NCBI GenBank assembly: GCA_964402115.1
Contig: CAYOBW010000008.1
Coordinates: 5,489 to 69,488 of the forward strand
DNA from: CAYOBW01 sp964402115
GTDB lineage: Bacteria > Verrucomicrobiota > Kiritimatiellia > UBA8416 > CAYOBW01
Direction: 5' to 3'
DNA: 64,000 nt
How positions within the stretch are numbered: the stretch's first letter is position 1; each line of letters begins with the position of its first letter. The translations under genes and the position numbers were made by a program. Below the pieces are notes generated by a model. The model did no database searches, was not told the origin of the DNA, and saw only the letters and a list, made by a program, of their open reading frames with translations. Of this stretch, positions 43,654-54,000 are shown piece after piece.

Positions 43654-45933
43654 ATGAAGACGAGAGGGATGAGGCGCTGGTGCGCCGCGGCGCTGGCGGC
43701 CGCAGTGGTGGCGGGGGGCGCCGGCGCGGCGCGCGCCCAGGCGGTGCGGGCGACGCTCGAGATCGTGCCCGAGCGCTGGCGGCTTGCGGCCCACGTGGTG
43801 GTGCCGCAGGTGCGGGCGTTCGCGGTCGAGAGGCGCGAGGCGGCCATCGTCGTCACGTCCGTGGCCGTGGCGGTGGACGTGCTCGAGCAGGTGGCGACGA
43901 CCACGATGGACATCGCGCTCAGGAACGACGGCGGCGCGCGCGAGGAGGCGGTGCTCCTCGTCCCGGTGCCCGACGGCGCGGTCGTGCGCGGGTTCACGTT
44001 CCAGGGTGCCGCGGCGGAGCCCTCGGCGGAAATCCTGCCGCGGGAGCGGGCGCGCGAGATCTACAACGGGATCGTGGCAAAGCTGCGGGACCCCGCGCTG
44101 CTGGAGTTCGCGGGCTACAACGCCGTGCGCTCGAGCGTGTTCCCGGTGGAGGCGCGCGGGACGCAGAAGGTGCGGCTGATCTACGAGTGCCTGCTCAAGG
44201 CCGACGGGCCGCGCGTGGACTTCGAGCTGCCCCGCAGCGAGGGGGCGGGGGCCGGCGTGCCGTGGCGCATCGCCATGGGCATCAAGTCCACGCGGCCGAT
44301 CGCCACCGTCTACTCGCCGACGCACGAGATCGCCGTCGAGCGCAAGGAGCCCGGTCGGGTGCTCGTGCGCCTGGCGGAGGGCGACGTGCAGCCGGGCCCG
44401 TTCCAGGTCTCCTACCTGCTGGAGGATAAAGAGGTGACCGCCTCGCTGCTGGCCTACCCGGATCCGAAGGTGAACGGGGGGTATTTCCTGCTGCTGGCCG
44501 GACTGCCGGCCGCGCTGCGCCCGGACGAGAGCATCCGCCGCGAGGTGACGCTGGTGCTGGACCGCTCCGGCAGCATGAACGGCAGCAAGCTGCAGCAGGC
44601 GCGCGCGGCGGCCCTGCAGGTGCTCGGCGGCCTGCGCGACGGCGAGGCGTTCAATATCGCCGCCTACCATGAGTCGGTCGACCTGTTTGCCCCGGCGCCC
44701 GTCATCTGCAGCGTGTCCACGCGCCGGGCCGCCGGGGAGTTCCTCAACGGCATCGTGCCGCGCGGCGGCACGAACATCCACGACGCGCTGCTCGAGGCGC
44801 TGCGGCAGAAGCCGACGCCCGGCTTCCTGCCCATCGTGCTGTTCCTGACCGACGGGCTTCCGACGGTCGGCGAAACTTCCGAGCGCGCCATCGGGCGGCT
44901 CGTGGAGACGGGGAACCCGCACGGCCGGCGGGTCTTCGCGTTCGGCGTGGGCGTGGACGTGAACGCGCCGCTGCTCGACCGGATCGGCGAGCTGACGCGC
45001 GCCACCTCGACCTACGTGCTGCCCGAGGAGGACATCGAGGTGAAGGTCGCCGGCGTGTTCGACCGCCTGGCCGGTCCGGTGCTGGCGGGGCCGCGGCTCG
45101 AGATCGCCGGTGCGGACGGCGCCGCGCCCGGCCGCGTGCGCGATGTGCTGCCCGCGACGCTGCCCGACGTGTTCCGGGGCGACCAGGTGGTTGTGCTCGG
45201 CCAGTACGTGGGCGACGCCCCGCTCGCGGTCACGCTGTCGGGCAACTACCTCGGCCGTGAGAAGACGTTCCGTTTCCGCTTCGGCCTGGACAAGGCGACC
45301 ACGCGCAACGCGTTCGTCGCGCGGCTCTGGGCGTCGCGCAAGATTGCCGTGCTCATCGACGCGGTGCGGCAGGCCGGCGCGGCGCCGGGGACGTCGGTCC
45401 TGGCGGCCGCGCCCTCCGACCCGCGCCTGAAGGAGCTCATGGAGGAGATCGTGCGGCTTTCCACGGAGTTCGGCGTGCTCACCGAGTACACCGCGTTCCT
45501 GGCGCGCGAGGGGACGGACTTGGGCGCGCGCAACGCGGCGATCGAGGAGGTCGAGCGGAACCTGCGGCAGCAGGCCATGCAGATGCGCTCCGGCGCGGCG
45601 GCGGTGAGCCAGAGCCTCAACGTCGGCGCCCAGTCGCGCCAGAAGGTGCTCAACCCGGCCAATGCCTACCTGGACCGCAACCTGAACCGCGTGCAGGTCG
45701 CGCAGGTGCAGCAGAGCGCCGAGCGCGCGTACTACCAGCGCGGCGGGCGGTGGGTGGACAGCCGCCTGGCAGGGAGCCGGGCCGACGCCGCCCCGGACAC
45801 GGTCGTCGCGATCGGTTCTCCCGAATTCCTGAAGCTGGCGGAACGCATGTCCGCCGAGAACCGGCAGGGCGCCTTCGCCCTGCGCGGCGAACTGCTGCTG
45901 GAAGTGGATGGGCGCAAGGTGTTGTGCAGGTGA
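43654..45933 (+). CDS. exported VIT + vWA domain protein
   Basis: A 759-residue protein with a signal peptide (to about 29, ARAQA). The VIT domain (about 60-190) has the classic ILPRERAREIYNGIVAKLRDPALLEFAGYNAVRSSVFPVEA signature. The vWA domain (about 300-480) has the MIDAS motif DRSGSMNGSK, GGTNIHDAL and FLTDGLPT. C-terminal part: TEFGVLTEYTAFL, a hallmark of these proteins' terminal region, then a coiled coil. Inter-alpha-trypsin-inhibitor-like VIT/vWA proteins are common in PVC bacteria, with unknown roles (adhesion, surface assembly). GGAGG precedes the ATG. Confidence 0.9.
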   Translation: MKTRGMRRWCAAALAAAVVAGGAGAARAQAVRATLEIVPERWRLAAHVVVPQVRAFAVERREAAIVVTSVAVAVDVLEQVATTTMDIALRNDGGAREEAVLLVPVPDGAVVRGFTFQGAAAEPSAEILPRERAREIYNGIVAKLRDPALLEFAGYNAVRSSVFPVEARGTQKVRLIYECLLKADGPRVDFELPRSEGAGAGVPWRIAMGIKSTRPIATVYSPTHEIAVERKEPGRVLVRLAEGDVQPGPFQVSYLLEDKEVTASLLAYPDPKVNGGYFLLLAGLPAALRPDESIRREVTLVLDRSGSMNGSKLQQARAAALQVLGGLRDGEAFNIAAYHESVDLFAPAPVICSVSTRRAAGEFLNGIVPRGGTNIHDALLEALRQKPTPGFLPIVLFLTDGLPTVGETSERAIGRLVETGNPHGRRVFAFGVGVDVNAPLLDRIGELTRATSTYVLPEEDIEVKVAGVFDRLAGPVLAGPRLEIAGADGAAPGRVRDVLPATLPDVFRGDQVVVLGQYVGDAPLAVTLSGNYLGREKTFRFRFGLDKATTRNAFVARLWASRKIAVLIDAVRQAGAAPGTSVLAAAPSDPRLKELMEEIVRLSTEFGVLTEYTAFLAREGTDLGARNAAIEEVERNLRQQAMQMRSGAAAVSQSLNVGAQSRQKVLNPANAYLDRNLNRVQVAQVQQSAERAYYQRGGRWVDSRLAGSRADAAPDTVVAIGSPEFLKLAERMSAENRQGAFALRGELLLEVDGRKVLCR

Positions 45934-45945
45934 GGGGAGGGGGGG

Positions 45946-46233
45946 CAGTGAACAGTGAACAGTGAACAGTGAACGGTCAACAGTGAACAGTGAACAGTGA
46001 ACGGTGAACAGTGAACGGTGAGCAGTGAACAGTGAACGGTGAACGGTCAACAGTGAACGGTGAACAGGGGGAACGGGCAGTGAACAGTGAACAGGGGGCA
46101 GGGGGGGCTCCGACCTGCGCGGTCGCATGGATGAAGCTGAAACCCGAACACCGAACACTGAAACTCGGTGTCTCAGATCGCATCCCGTGGTTCGGGACGG
46201 CCCCCACTGCCTACTGTTCACCGTTCACTGTTT
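45946..46233. repeat. tandem heptamer array (17 units of CRGTSAA) with inverted copy near the next gene
   Basis: From 45946 to 46064 the sequence is 17 consecutive 7-bp units, mostly CAGTGAA or CGGTGAA, exactly phased, with a few more units to about 46095. Around 46212-46233 the complement CTGTTCACCGTTCACTGT lies just before the vWA gene's ribosome site, so the spacer could fold. It fills the 330-nt gap between the two VIT/vWA genes. Confidence 0.8.
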
Positions 46234-46263
46234 ACCAGTTATCGGACAAGGAGGGGACAACAG

Positions 46264-48447
46264 ATGAGAACTGAAGCGAGAGCTTGGCGGGTGCTGGGCG
46301 TGAGCGTGTGGCTCGGCGTCCTGGCGTTGGTTGAAGCGCGGGCGGGCATGGTCTTCCTGCCCGGCCGCATGGAGCAGGGGCGTTTTGTGTCCGGTCCGGC
46401 GGCCACGAACCCCTGCTTCCAGGTGTTCTACAGCACGGTCAAGGTGGCGATCGAGGACGGCGCGGCGGTCACGGACCTGCGCGATGAACTGGGCGCCGGC
46501 GGGACGGGCCCGGTGTGCGCTGTCGGTCTGCTGCCGCTGCCGGCGGATGTCGAACCGGCGGGGGTCCGCGTGGCGCTGCGGCGCCCGGACGGCGGCGAGA
46601 CGAACCTGCCCTGCGAAGTGCTGAACGCCGCCGCGGCCGGGCCCGTGCTGGAGGCGTTCGCCCGCGCGTCGGGGCAGGCGGGGCTGCTGTCCCGCCTGGG
46701 CCGCCCGGCCCTGCTGCTGCCCGCCATCCAACTCGCGCCGCGGCAGGAGCTGCGCGTCGTCTACCGGCAGCCGTTGCGCGAAGCGGGCGGGCTGTGGACG
46801 TACGCCTGCCCGCTGCCCGACGCCGCGTTCACCGGCCGCAGCGTCGAGCGGCTCGCCTTCGAGGCCGTGCTCAAGTCCCGCACGCCGATCCGCGCCGTGC
46901 TGTGCCCGACGCACGAGGTCGCGCTCGAGCGCGGCGGCCCGCGCGAGGTGCGCGTAACGCTGCAGGCCGACCGGTTCGCCGGCGGCCCGGAGCTCGAGCT
47001 GCACTACGTGCTCGACGCCGACCCGCTCGGCCTGCGGGCCGTGACGCACCGGCTGGCGGGCGACGCCGAGGGCTACTTCATGCTGCTGGGCAACCCCAGC
47101 GGCGGCGACGGCGCGGAGGCGGCCCTGCCCAAGGACGTGATCTTCGCGCTCGACACAAGCGGCAGCATGCGCGGCGAGAAGATGGAGCAGGCGCGGGCCG
47201 CCCTCGCCTACTGCCTCCGGCGCCTGGACCCGCGCGACGGCTTCAACATCATCGCCTTCGGCACGGCGGTGACGCGGTTCGCGCCCGACGTGGTGGCGCC
47301 GACGCAGGCGAACCTCGAGCAGGCGGAGGTGTTCGTGGACGAGCTCGTCCCCGCTGGGCTGACCAACGTCGACGGCGCGCTCCGTCAGGGGCTGGACGGC
47401 AAGCCCCGGCCGGGGCGCCCCCGCATCATGCTGTTCCTCACCGACGGCACGCCCACCGCGGGCGAGCTGGGCGCGCAGGAGATCCTGGCACAGGTCAAGG
47501 CGCAGGGGCTGGGCGGCACCCGCATCTACGCGGTCGGCCTGGGCCACGACGTCAACACGCGCCTGCTGGACGGCCTCGCCGAAATCACGGACGGCGCGAG
47601 CGAGTACCTGGACCCCGGGCAGGAGATCGACGTCAAGGTCGCGGCGCTCTTCAACCGGATCAGCTACCCCGTCCTGGCCAACGTGCAACTCGACTTCGGC
47701 GGGCTGGCCGTGAACTCCGTCTATCCGCGGAAGGTCTCCGCGCTGTTTCGCGGCGGGGACTTTGTCGTACTCGGCCGGTACCGTGGCGGCGGGCGGCGCC
47801 AGGTGACGGTTTCCGGCGAGCTCGCCGGCAAGCCCCGGTCGTACACGTACACGCTGGACTTCCCCGAGGCGGAGGCGGCGGGCCGCGCGTACGTCGCCTC
47901 GCTCTGGGCCGCGCGCAAGGTCGGGTTCCTGCTGCAGGAGGTCCGGCTGCACGGCCAGGACAAGGAGCTGATCGGGGAAATCGTGCAGCTCAGCCGGCAG
48001 TTCGGCATCGTTACCGAGTACACGGCCTTCATCGCCGACGCCGGCGGCAACGTTTCGCTCGAGGAGGCCACGGCGCAGGCGACGGACCGGATGCAGAACG
48101 CCCACCGGGAGATCGGCGGCAAATGGGCCGTGGCCCAGGCCCGCAACGACCAGGCGCTGCAGCAGAAACTGAACGCGGCGCAGGCCGCGGCCTACGAGGA
48201 CCGCGACGGGCGCACGCGCTCGGTCAGCCAGGTGCGGCAGGTGGGCCGGCGCGTGTTCTACCGGCAGGCTGACGGCAACTGGGTCGATGCCGAAGCCGCG
48301 GGCGAGCGCAAGACCCGCGCGGTGCAGTTGTTCAGCGACGAGTACTTCGCGCTGCTGCGGAGCGACCCCGCGTTCGCGGAAGCGCAGCAGGTCGGCGGTC
48401 CCATGACCCTCAACGTCGGCGCCGAAAGGATCGAGGTGAAGAAATGA
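46264..48447 (+). CDS. exported vWA protein with VIT-like N-terminal region
   Basis: A 727-residue paralogue of the previous gene. Signal peptide (MRTEARAWRVLGVSVWLGVLALVEARA). The N-terminal 220 residues lie where VIT lies in the neighbour (LPLPADVEPAGVRVALRRPDG, PTHEVALERGGPREVRVTLQ) but lack a clear VIT signature. The vWA domain has a complete MIDAS: DTSGSMRGEK, GLTNVDGAL, FLTDGTPT. The C-terminus has QFGIVTEYTAFIAD plus coiled coil and VGRRVFYRQADGNWVDAE, shared with the upstream protein. AAGGAGG precedes the ATG at 46264. It overlaps the next gene by ATGA. Confidence 0.88.
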   Translation: MRTEARAWRVLGVSVWLGVLALVEARAGMVFLPGRMEQGRFVSGPAATNPCFQVFYSTVKVAIEDGAAVTDLRDELGAGGTGPVCAVGLLPLPADVEPAGVRVALRRPDGGETNLPCEVLNAAAAGPVLEAFARASGQAGLLSRLGRPALLLPAIQLAPRQELRVVYRQPLREAGGLWTYACPLPDAAFTGRSVERLAFEAVLKSRTPIRAVLCPTHEVALERGGPREVRVTLQADRFAGGPELELHYVLDADPLGLRAVTHRLAGDAEGYFMLLGNPSGGDGAEAALPKDVIFALDTSGSMRGEKMEQARAALAYCLRRLDPRDGFNIIAFGTAVTRFAPDVVAPTQANLEQAEVFVDELVPAGLTNVDGALRQGLDGKPRPGRPRIMLFLTDGTPTAGELGAQEILAQVKAQGLGGTRIYAVGLGHDVNTRLLDGLAEITDGASEYLDPGQEIDVKVAALFNRISYPVLANVQLDFGGLAVNSVYPRKVSALFRGGDFVVLGRYRGGGRRQVTVSGELAGKPRSYTYTLDFPEAEAAGRAYVASLWAARKVGFLLQEVRLHGQDKELIGEIVQLSRQFGIVTEYTAFIADAGGNVSLEEATAQATDRMQNAHREIGGKWAVAQARNDQALQQKLNAAQAAAYEDRDGRTRSVSQVRQVGRRVFYRQADGNWVDAEAAGERKTRAVQLFSDEYFALLRSDPAFAEAQQVGGPMTLNVGAERIEVKK

Positions 48448-50881
48448 ACAGGCAGAAAGGTTTCAGTGTTCGGGTTTCAGTGTTCAGGGGGGCGGCCTGC
48501 GTGGGTGTCGCCTTTGCGCTGGCGCTGCCCCTTGCGGCGGGCGCGGCCGCGGAGCCGGTGGAGCAGGTACAGCAGCTGGCCGTTGCGCCGCTGCAGCAGC
48601 GGGCGTTCAACGGACAGCTGGCGCAGCAGCGCTGGTTCGGCGAGGTGGCCAACGCGCAGCTGGCGCGGCGCCCGCGCGAGCCGTTCAGCGGGCCGCTCAC
48701 GGCCGCCGCCGTCAATCGCGCCGTGGCCGACGCGCTGCAGTACTTCCGGGCGCTGCAGACGCCGGAGGGGGCCATCGGCGAGAACAGCGGCTACGCGACC
48801 GGCGGCTTCACCGCGCTGGCGGCGCTGTCCATGCTGGCGGCGGGCGCCCACCCGGCCACCGACGAGGCGCTGCAGCGCGCCTTGAACTGGCTGGCCGGCA
48901 TCGAGGTCGACAACACCTACGTGCGCGGCATCCGCGCCAACGTCTGGGAGTACGCCCTCCGCAAAGTGCCGAACGACGCGCGGATCCGCGCCGCCCTGCA
49001 AAAGGACTACGACTGGCTCATGGCGGCGCTCGGCGACAAGGAAGGCTGGCGCTACCAGCTGACCTCCACCGACTGGGACAACTCCGTCACGCAGTACGGC
49101 GTGCTGGGGGTCTGGGCGGCGGCGCGGGCGGGGATCGACCCGGGCGACGCGTTCTGGGTGCGCATGTCGCGGCACTTCCGCGCCGTGCAGAACGAGGACG
49201 GCGGCTGGGGCTACCAGGCCGGCAGCTCGACCGCCAACATGGCCACCGCCGGGCTGGCGACGATGTTCCTCGTGTTCGACAAGTACCACGGCAAGAATTT
49301 CTACGAAAGGGAGAACCCGCGCGCGTTCGCCACGGGCGACGCGGCGGCGTGCCTCGCCTCCATCGGGCGGGGGATGCAGTGGCTGGCGCAGCACGGCGGC
49401 GGGTACGACCAGGGCTACTACCTCTACGGCATCGAGCGGACCGGCGTGGCCAGCGGCCGCCGGCACATCGGCGGCGCGGACTGGTTCGCAAAGGGCGCGC
49501 GGGAGGTGCTCGGCCGGCAGCAGGCCGACGGCTCCATCCCGCTCGGCGGGCACGGCGGCACGCTGGGCAACACCGCCTTCAGCACGCTGTTCCTCGTCTA
49601 CGGCGGCGCCCCGGCCGCGTTCGCCAAGCTGCAGTACGGCAAGGAGCAGGACTGGAACCTCAACCCGCGCGACCTGGCCAACGTGACGGCCTGGCTGTGG
49701 TCGGCCTACGAGCGTCCGCTGAACTGGTTCTCGGTGGATATCGGCGCGCCGGTCGAGGAGTTCGAGGCGCCCATCCTCCTCGTGACCGGGACGCAGGCGC
49801 CGGCGTTTGCCGCCGCCGAACTCGACAAGCTGCGGGCGTACATCGAGCGCGGCGGCACGCTCCTGCTGGAGCCCTCCGACCACAGCCCGGCGTTTGCGGC
49901 GGGCGCCGCTGCCCTGCTCGAGCGCCTCTATCCCGCGGCGCAGTACCCGGCCTGTCGCCTCGCGCCGCTGCCCGCCGACCACGGCATCTTCTCGGCCATG
50001 AAGCAGGGCTGGCAGGCGCTCCCGCGGCTGCGCGGGGCGTCCGACGGCGCGCGCACGTTCTTCCTCGTCTCCGACGAGTACCTCTCCGCCGACTGGCAGA
50101 TGAACCGCACGGAGGCCGACGCGTTCAAGCTTGCGCTGAACCTGCTCTTCTACGCCACCGACATGCGGGAGCTCGAGGGGCGGTTCGCCGGCGTGGCGCC
50201 CGCCGCGCGGCCCGCGGAGGGCGGCCCGTCCGCGCCGCGGACGACCGTGGCGCGGTGGCGGTACACCGGCTCGGACGCCGGGCCGCTGGACTGGGCCGCG
50301 GGGCGCGGCTGCTGGCAGCGGGTTGCGCCGCACCTGCAGGGCGCGTGCGGTTTGGAGCTGGAGGAGCGCGAGCCGGTGAGCCTGGCGGACGGGTGCGCGC
50401 CGGAGGTCGGTATCTGCATTTCACCGGCCGCGGGCGCGTCACGCTCGACGCGCGGGAGCGGGCGGCGCTGCGGGCCTTCGTCGCGGGCGGCGGCACCGTG
50501 CTCGCGGATGCCTATGCGGGCAGCGGGGCGTTCGCCGCGTCCGCGCGGCGGGAGCTCGAGGGGCTGTTCGGCCCCCTGGCGGCCCCCGCGCCCGATGCCC
50601 CGCTCGTGGCGGGGCGGTTCGCGGGCGGCGCCGACCTCGCGCGGAACACGCGCTACACCCTGGCGGCGCGGCGGCTGCTGCGCGGGCAGGGCGCGCAGTC
50701 GGGTGCGCACCGGCTCGAGGTGATCGAACGCGACGGGCGGCCCGCGGTCGTCTTCTCCGCGTTCGACCTCACCGCAGCCCTGGCCGGCATCGCGAACTTC
50801 GGCGCGGCCGGCTACCAGCCCGAGTCCGCCCGGCAGATCGTGGCGAACGTCATCGGCTGCGCGAGCCGTCGGCCGCAGTGA
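48444..50881 (+). CDS. exported alpha/alpha-toroid (prenyltransferase-like) + DUF4159 protein, interrupted by a frameshift
   Basis: The reading frame starts at 48444 in the previous gene's stop (ATGA) and ends early at 50723 in nonsense (Arg/Ser-rich). After about 50405 the true C-terminus continues in the -1 phase (YLHFTGRG, TLDARERAALRAFVAGGGTVLADAYAG) to 50881. Signal peptide about 1-37. Toroid repeats of squalene-cyclase type: NEDGGWGYQAGSSTANMATAGL, QQADGSIPLGGHGGTLGNTAF. DUF4159 begins around residue 440 (APILLVTGTQAPAF). A one-base loss near 50405 (or a sequencing error) explains the break. Together with the two vWA genes it forms one operon, as in PVC bacteria where DUF4159 and vWA genes co-occur. 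Confidence 0.8.
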
Positions 50882-51006
50882 GCCTATATGGCGCCGTCGA
50901 TACCGAGTCGCTGCGCGTGGCAGGGCGTGGTCTTCTCTGCGCTCGGCAGCGGCGGTGGGCATGATGGCTAAACTATACCTCTGGCGGCCACGCCGCCCCC
51001 GTAGCT

Positions 51007-51022
51007 GCCGCCGTGAGGCGGC
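51007..51022. terminator. hairpin between convergent genes
   Basis: GCCGCC/GTGA/GGCGGC stem-loop with GC-rich extension, midway in the 180-nt gap between the DUF4159 gene (plus) and the beta-helix gene (minus). No T-tract follows; a shared terminator is likely from its position. Confidence 0.4.
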
Positions 51023-51061
51023 GGACAGGACGCTTTGCGAGCCCCGTCCTTCTATGGCCTT

Positions 51062-54000
51062 CTATTCGCGCGCCGTGTACTCGCTGCGTGTTCGCTGCGG
51101 GCGCTCGCGGTTGTAGACCGCGGCAACAGCCGTCGCGTCGAGCGCGCGGTGGTGGATGCGGATTTCGTCGAGCAGGCCGAGGAACGGCTGCCAGTCGCTG
51201 CCGAGCTGCAGGCTGCCCCCCGGCGCGCTCACCTCGCCTTGGAACCCGTCCGGCAGCGGCAGGGTCGTGTCGAGACGGCCGTTGAGGAAGTAGCGAACCT
51301 GCCGGGCCTCGCGGTCCACGGCCACGACGAAGTGCGACCACGCGCCGGCAGGGATTGCACCGGAAGGCCAGCCGGCGAAGTCCACGCCGCCGGAGTCGCG
51401 CATCTCCAGGTACGGGCGCCCGTCGGCCGTCAGGTTGAGGTTCCACCACGTCCGCGGGAAGTCGCCCTTGCTCATGAAGCGCCGGCGCTTGTCGGCCGAG
51501 GCGATGTCCAGCGTGGCCGGGCAGAGCCACAGTTCGACCGTGAAAGAGCCGCGGCCGAACTGCAGCGTGGGGTCGTCCGGCACGACCGCGCACGGCTGGG
51601 ACGGCTGCGCGCACAGGGCCGACCCAAACGGCCCCACGCCCCACAGCGCGCTGCTCATGTCCGCGCGATTGCCCCAGCCGGAGCTGTCGCGCGCCGAATC
51701 GCCCGTGCCTTCGCCGAATCGCCACTCGGCGGCAAGCGCCGCGTCGCCGCCGGCGGGGGGCTGCCTCCGCGGCCGCGCGCACTGCGCCAACTCCTGCGCG
51801 GTCGGCAGCAGGCGCGGCGGGCGGGCAAGCGCGTCCGGCGTGCCGCACTTGAGGTTGTCGAGGTAGAACGCGCTCGATGCCGTACCCAGGCTGCTCACCC
51901 CAAACCACGTGAGGCGCTCGAACTCGGGATGCGCGTAGGGTAGCTCGAGGCGCACCGGATCACGGCCCGGCACGGTCAGCGTCAGCCGGTACGTGCGCGG
52001 CGCCCCCGGACCCAGCGTGAACGCGAGGTCCACGTGAGCCCACACGCCGGGCGGCAGGGTGCCGACCGGGCGACCGCCGGCCGTCACGCGGCCGTCGGCT
52101 TCCACGTACACCGACGGCCCCGTGCGATAGGGGTTCACGTCCCACTGCCGCGCCTCGATGCAGAAGGAGTCCGGCGCTTCGCGGCTGTTCAGCATGTCCC
52201 AGGCGATGCTCACCGCCCCGGTGTCGCAGAGCGGATTGAAGTAGATATGCGGCGTCCACGACTCCGCCTGTCCGGGCGCATCCGTGAACCGCAGGGACTG
52301 CTGTCCGGAGGCCGCCGTGTCGCGCGAAACGCGAATGGATCCCAGCGCGCGGCTCAGCACCACGCTGCCGCCGGCCGGCTCCGTGCCGGGGTCCGCACGC
52401 TCGAAGTCCAGGTTGACCGGCGCCGGCTGTCGCGGGGCAGGCGGAACCTCGTTGCGCGGGCGATTCGGATAGCGCCGCGGCAGCCGCACCCATTCCTTGT
52501 CCCCGTAGAGCCCGGCCGCGGCGGGGTCAATGGGCTTGAACCCGAGCGCCAAGGCCGGCGAGCCCGGCTTGAGGCGGAAGTCGCCGGCCGCGGGAGCGAC
52601 AAAGAGCGGGTCGGCCACGATCGAGCCCACGTCGTACCCCTTGGCCTGCCACGCGGTGAAATCCATGCCCTTGAAGCGGGGCGCGCCGGCCGTGCTCCAG
52701 TAGAGGTTGCTGGCCACGCGCCAGTTGCCGCTGTCCCAGACGCCGCCGAGCATCTGCGGGATGTCGGCGTAGACGACGTTCCGCTCCGCAATGTAATGGC
52801 ACGGCACGTCCTCGCGGCAGCGCTGCAACTGCCCCTCGCCGCCGAAGGCGAACACGTTGTTCCGGAGAAGGTTGTCCTTGCCGTAGTGTTGAAAGACCGG
52901 GCAGGTGCGCACCCGGTAGACCACGTTGTTCTCGATGAGGATCTCCGAACTGCCCTCGTCGGGGTAGATGCCGGAGCCGTGCGAAACGGGGGCGTAGTTG
53001 TAGACATCATGGATGCGGTTGCCGCGCTCGGTCGTGCCGGGCGAAATGCCGAGGGTGTAGATGCCGCCCATGTCGCTCAGCCCCTCCCCGTTGCCGAGGT
53101 GATGAATCGAGTTGTAGTCGAGCGCATTGTGGTTGGCGGAACTGGGCTGGAAGCCCCACGACCAGCCGCAGGAGATGCCGGAGTAGTCGAAATCGGCAAT
53201 CTCGTTGTGCGTGACGGAGTTGAACGAGCTGCAGCCGATCCAGACGCCATGCGCGCCGTGGAACACGTGGCCGCCGTCGTGAATGAAGCAGTTGTCCACG
53301 ACGTTGCTCCGCGCGGGCCGCTGGTCGTGCACGCCCCATCCGCCGCCGACGTAAACGCCGCCGCCGGCCAGGTCGAAGAGGTGGCACTGGCTGAGCACGC
53401 AGCCGTCGCAGCCCTCGGCCAGCCAGACCGCATGACCGCCCGCATGAGCCACTTCGCAGCGCTCGAAGCACACGTTGCGCGCGTCGGTGAGCATGATCAG
53501 AGCGTTCTGGTTGACCTCGCCCTGCCCGCAATTCCGGATGCGGGTGAGGCGCGCGTTCGTGTGCTGGAACGCGAGGCCCGCAAAGCGCAGGTGCTCGACG
53601 CGCCCGCCCGTCCCGTCGTCCCCGCGCAGCTCGAGCAGCGTTGTCGTGAGCGTGGGCGCGACCACCTCGGCCCTGGACATGTCCTCGCCCTCGCGCGCGC
53701 AGTAGCGCAGCGTGCCCGCGGCGCGGTCCAGGTACCATTCGCCCGGCGCGTCGAGCGCCTCGGGGAGGTTCTCCACATAGTAGCGCTGCTGCGGCTCCCA
53801 CGTGCCCATGGCCCAGGGCGCGGGCTCGCGCAGACAGGCCACGTGGTACGCCTCGGCGATAGCCGTGAGGTGGTGCAGCGACGTCTCCCACGAGTGGTAC
53901 ACCACAACCAGCGCGTCCGCGGCGCGGACCCACGGCCGCAGGTCGCCGGGGTTGAAGAGGAACGCCGTCGCGTTGTCCTTGGCCACCGGACCGGCGGTGC

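Noticed and set aside
45946..46095. Tandem repeats as a CRISPR array
   Set aside because: Units are 7 bp with no spacers and no cas genes; a simple tandem repeat.
43612..46221. An 869-codon minus-strand frame opposite the VIT/vWA gene
   Set aside because: Arg/His-rich, no domain, overlapped by a gene with signal peptide, VIT and MIDAS motifs; judged a shadow.
48444..50881. Squalene-hopene cyclase for hopanoid synthesis
   Set aside because: It is exported, lacks the DxDD catalytic motif region that I could see, and is fused to DUF4159; the toroid repeats alone do not make a cyclase.
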